DNA of 64,000 bases from Cupriavidus taiwanensis (GTDB taxonomy: Bacteria; Pseudomonadota; Gammaproteobacteria; Burkholderiales; Burkholderiaceae). The first letter of the stretch is position 1, and every line of letters starts with the position of its first letter. Shown here piece after piece: positions 62,973-64,000 of the stretch. The translations under genes were made by a program, and so were the position numbers. The notes beneath the pieces are model-generated. The model ran no database searches and was not told where the DNA came from. It saw nothing but the letters and a program-made list of their open reading frames with translations. Location: positions 1,199,298-1,263,297 of the forward strand of contig NZ_LT977071.1 of NCBI RefSeq assembly GCF_900250075.1, given 5' to 3'.

Positions 62973-64000
62973 CAGCTCATCCCCGGGATCACCAGGCGCG
63001 GCGTCAGCAGGTAGAAGCGCTCCATGTTGTTCTGGCGCTTCTCCTGGTACTTGAACAGGCTGCCGATGATCGGCACGTCCTGCAGCAGCGGCACGCCGGA
63101 CGAAGCGTTGATCTTCTCTTCGGTGGTGTAGCCGGCGATCAGCAGGCTCTTGCCCTCTTCCACCATCGCCTGCGTGGTGATGGAGCGGCGCCGCACCACC
63201 GGGATACGGTCGACGGTCTCGCCGGACAGGTTGCCGTCGGCGATGTCGATGGTGAGCATCACCGCGCGGTTCTGCTGCTCGTCGACCACCAGCGGCGTCA
63301 CGCGCACGGCCGTGCCGGCGGTGACGTTGAACAGGCCCGCATCCTGGAAGCCGTCGACGCGCACATAGAACTCCTGCAGGTTCTCCAGCGCGGCTTCGGT
63401 GTTGTCGAGCGTCAGCACCTTGGGCCGCGCCACGAAGTTGGCCTGGCCGCGCTCGGCCAGCGCCTTGACGCGCGTGAGCAGGTAGCGGGTCACGTCGCTG
63501 CCGATGGCGCCGGTGAACTGCAGCCCGCTGCCGATCGTCGCCGCGGTGGTGCCGGCCTCGTTGGCGAGGTTGCCGAAGCTCAGCCCGGCGTTGCCGTTGC
63601 CGCCCCCCAGCTGCAGGTCGACATGGGGCGTATGCAGGCGCCAGTCGACGCCCAGGCTGTCCAGGTCGGCCTGGCTGATGTCCATGATGGTGACTTCGAT
63701 CTCCACCAGGCGCGGCTTGACGTCGAGCGATTCGATCAGGCGCCGGTACTGCGCCATCTTGTCCGGGGTGTCGCGCACGATCACCGCATTGAGGCGGGTA
63801 TCGGCCTGGAACTGCGGCAACTGGCCGCTGCCCCAGTTGTTCTGCATGCCCAGGCCGACGCCACCGCCGCCCATGGCATCGAGCATCTGCGACGGGTCGG
63901 CGCTGGGGATGCCCATGCCGCCCCCGCCGCCCTCGCCCATGCGCAGCTTGGCCTGGCGCGTGGCGCCGCGGCTGGTGCCCAGGCTGGGACCGGTGCCAGT
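62972..64000 (-). CDS. sctC: T3SS secretin SctC, C-terminal part (runs off the window)
   Basis: The last 342 residues of a secretin; the 5' part lies beyond position 64000. Seen are a glycine-rich linker (GEGGGGGMG), the N3-type domain (LNAVIVRDTPDKMAQYRRLIES) and the secretin barrel with VKALAERGQANFVARPKVLT and the conserved VVRRRSITTQAMVEEGKSLL segment. The C-terminus GVPLLQDVPIIGSLFKY is typical of the superfamily. It forms the outer-membrane ring and is the first gene of the operon inside this window. Confidence 0.96.
   Translation of the reverse strand, partial: TGTGPSLGTSRGATRQAKLRMGEGGGGGMGIPSADPSQMLDAMGGGGVGLGMQNNWGSGQLPQFQADTRLNAVIVRDTPDKMAQYRRLIESLDVKPRLVEIEVTIMDISQADLDSLGVDWRLHTPHVDLQLGGGNGNAGLSFGNLANEAGTTAATIGSGLQFTGAIGSDVTRYLLTRVKALAERGQANFVARPKVLTLDNTEAALENLQEFYVRVDGFQDAGLFNVTAGTAVRVTPLVVDEQQNRAVMLTIDIADGNLSGETVDRIPVVRRRSITTQAMVEEGKSLLIAGYTTEEKINASSGVPLLQDVPIIGSLFKYQEKRQNNMERFYLLTPRLVIPGMS

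Overview
The window is GC-rich, densely packed DNA without rRNA, tRNA, CRISPR or transposase genes. Gene content suggests a beta-proteobacterium of the Burkholderiaceae, most likely Cupriavidus (perhaps a C. taiwanensis-like secondary replicon): an orphan Bug/TctC protein, a three-gene transhydrogenase, an NRPS-independent siderophore locus and a Ysc-type type III secretion system (T3SS). The genus is inferred from gene content only.

Layout. (1) 99-8917, minus strand: a catabolic block with an APH-like kinase, an ACAD10/11-like acyl-CoA dehydrogenase and an SDR oxidoreductase, then pntB-pntAb-pntAa, a TauD-type dioxygenase, a quinone oxidoreductase-like enzyme and two small proteins sharing a GTHxxNAxLH motif. 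(2) 9137-12329, plus strand: a UxaA/SuyAB-type lyase in two subunits, a GntR/UTRA regulator and an Ldh2-family dehydrogenase, with a perfect inverted repeat upstream. (3) 12417-18606: a fused indolepyruvate ferredoxin oxidoreductase, a Bug-family binding protein and an unknown protein with a PD-(D/E)XK-like signature. (4) 18646-32257: iron. Candidate Fur boxes flank an operon in the vibrioferrin (pvsABCDE) gene order, ending in an SbnG-like citrate synthase, followed by an SRPBCC protein, a TonB-dependent receptor behind its own Fur box, a PepSY membrane protein and a small membrane protein. (5) 32318-35452: dienelactone hydrolase, AraC regulator, OxlT-like MFS carrier. (6) 35453-36448: a one-kilobase gene-poor region with two copies of ATGACA-N4-TGTCAT. 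(7) 36449-54662: a Fic protein converges on a 3557-residue giant protein; then a DUF1445 (D-glutamate cyclase family) gene, a LysR regulator, a secreted SRPBCC protein, an MFS carrier and a LuxR-type solo regulator. (8) 54975-64000, minus strand: a T3SS operon sctC(partial)-D-F-I-J-K-L-N-O-T-U.

Most notable points. The giant protein carries a glutamate-racemase domain with its catalytic residues intact, flanked by two DUF4392 (D-glutamate cyclase C-terminal type) domains, and has a protein-kinase-like module and a LysM-like end. It sits next to a DUF1445 gene, the other half of eukaryotic D-glutamate cyclase, and about 6 kb from the T3SS. A T3SS effector acting on glutamate/D-glutamate is a reasonable but unproven reading. 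SctU has YSTQ exactly where the family has the self-cleaving NPTH motif. The siderophore operon pairs a vibrioferrin-type assembly line with a dedicated citrate synthase.
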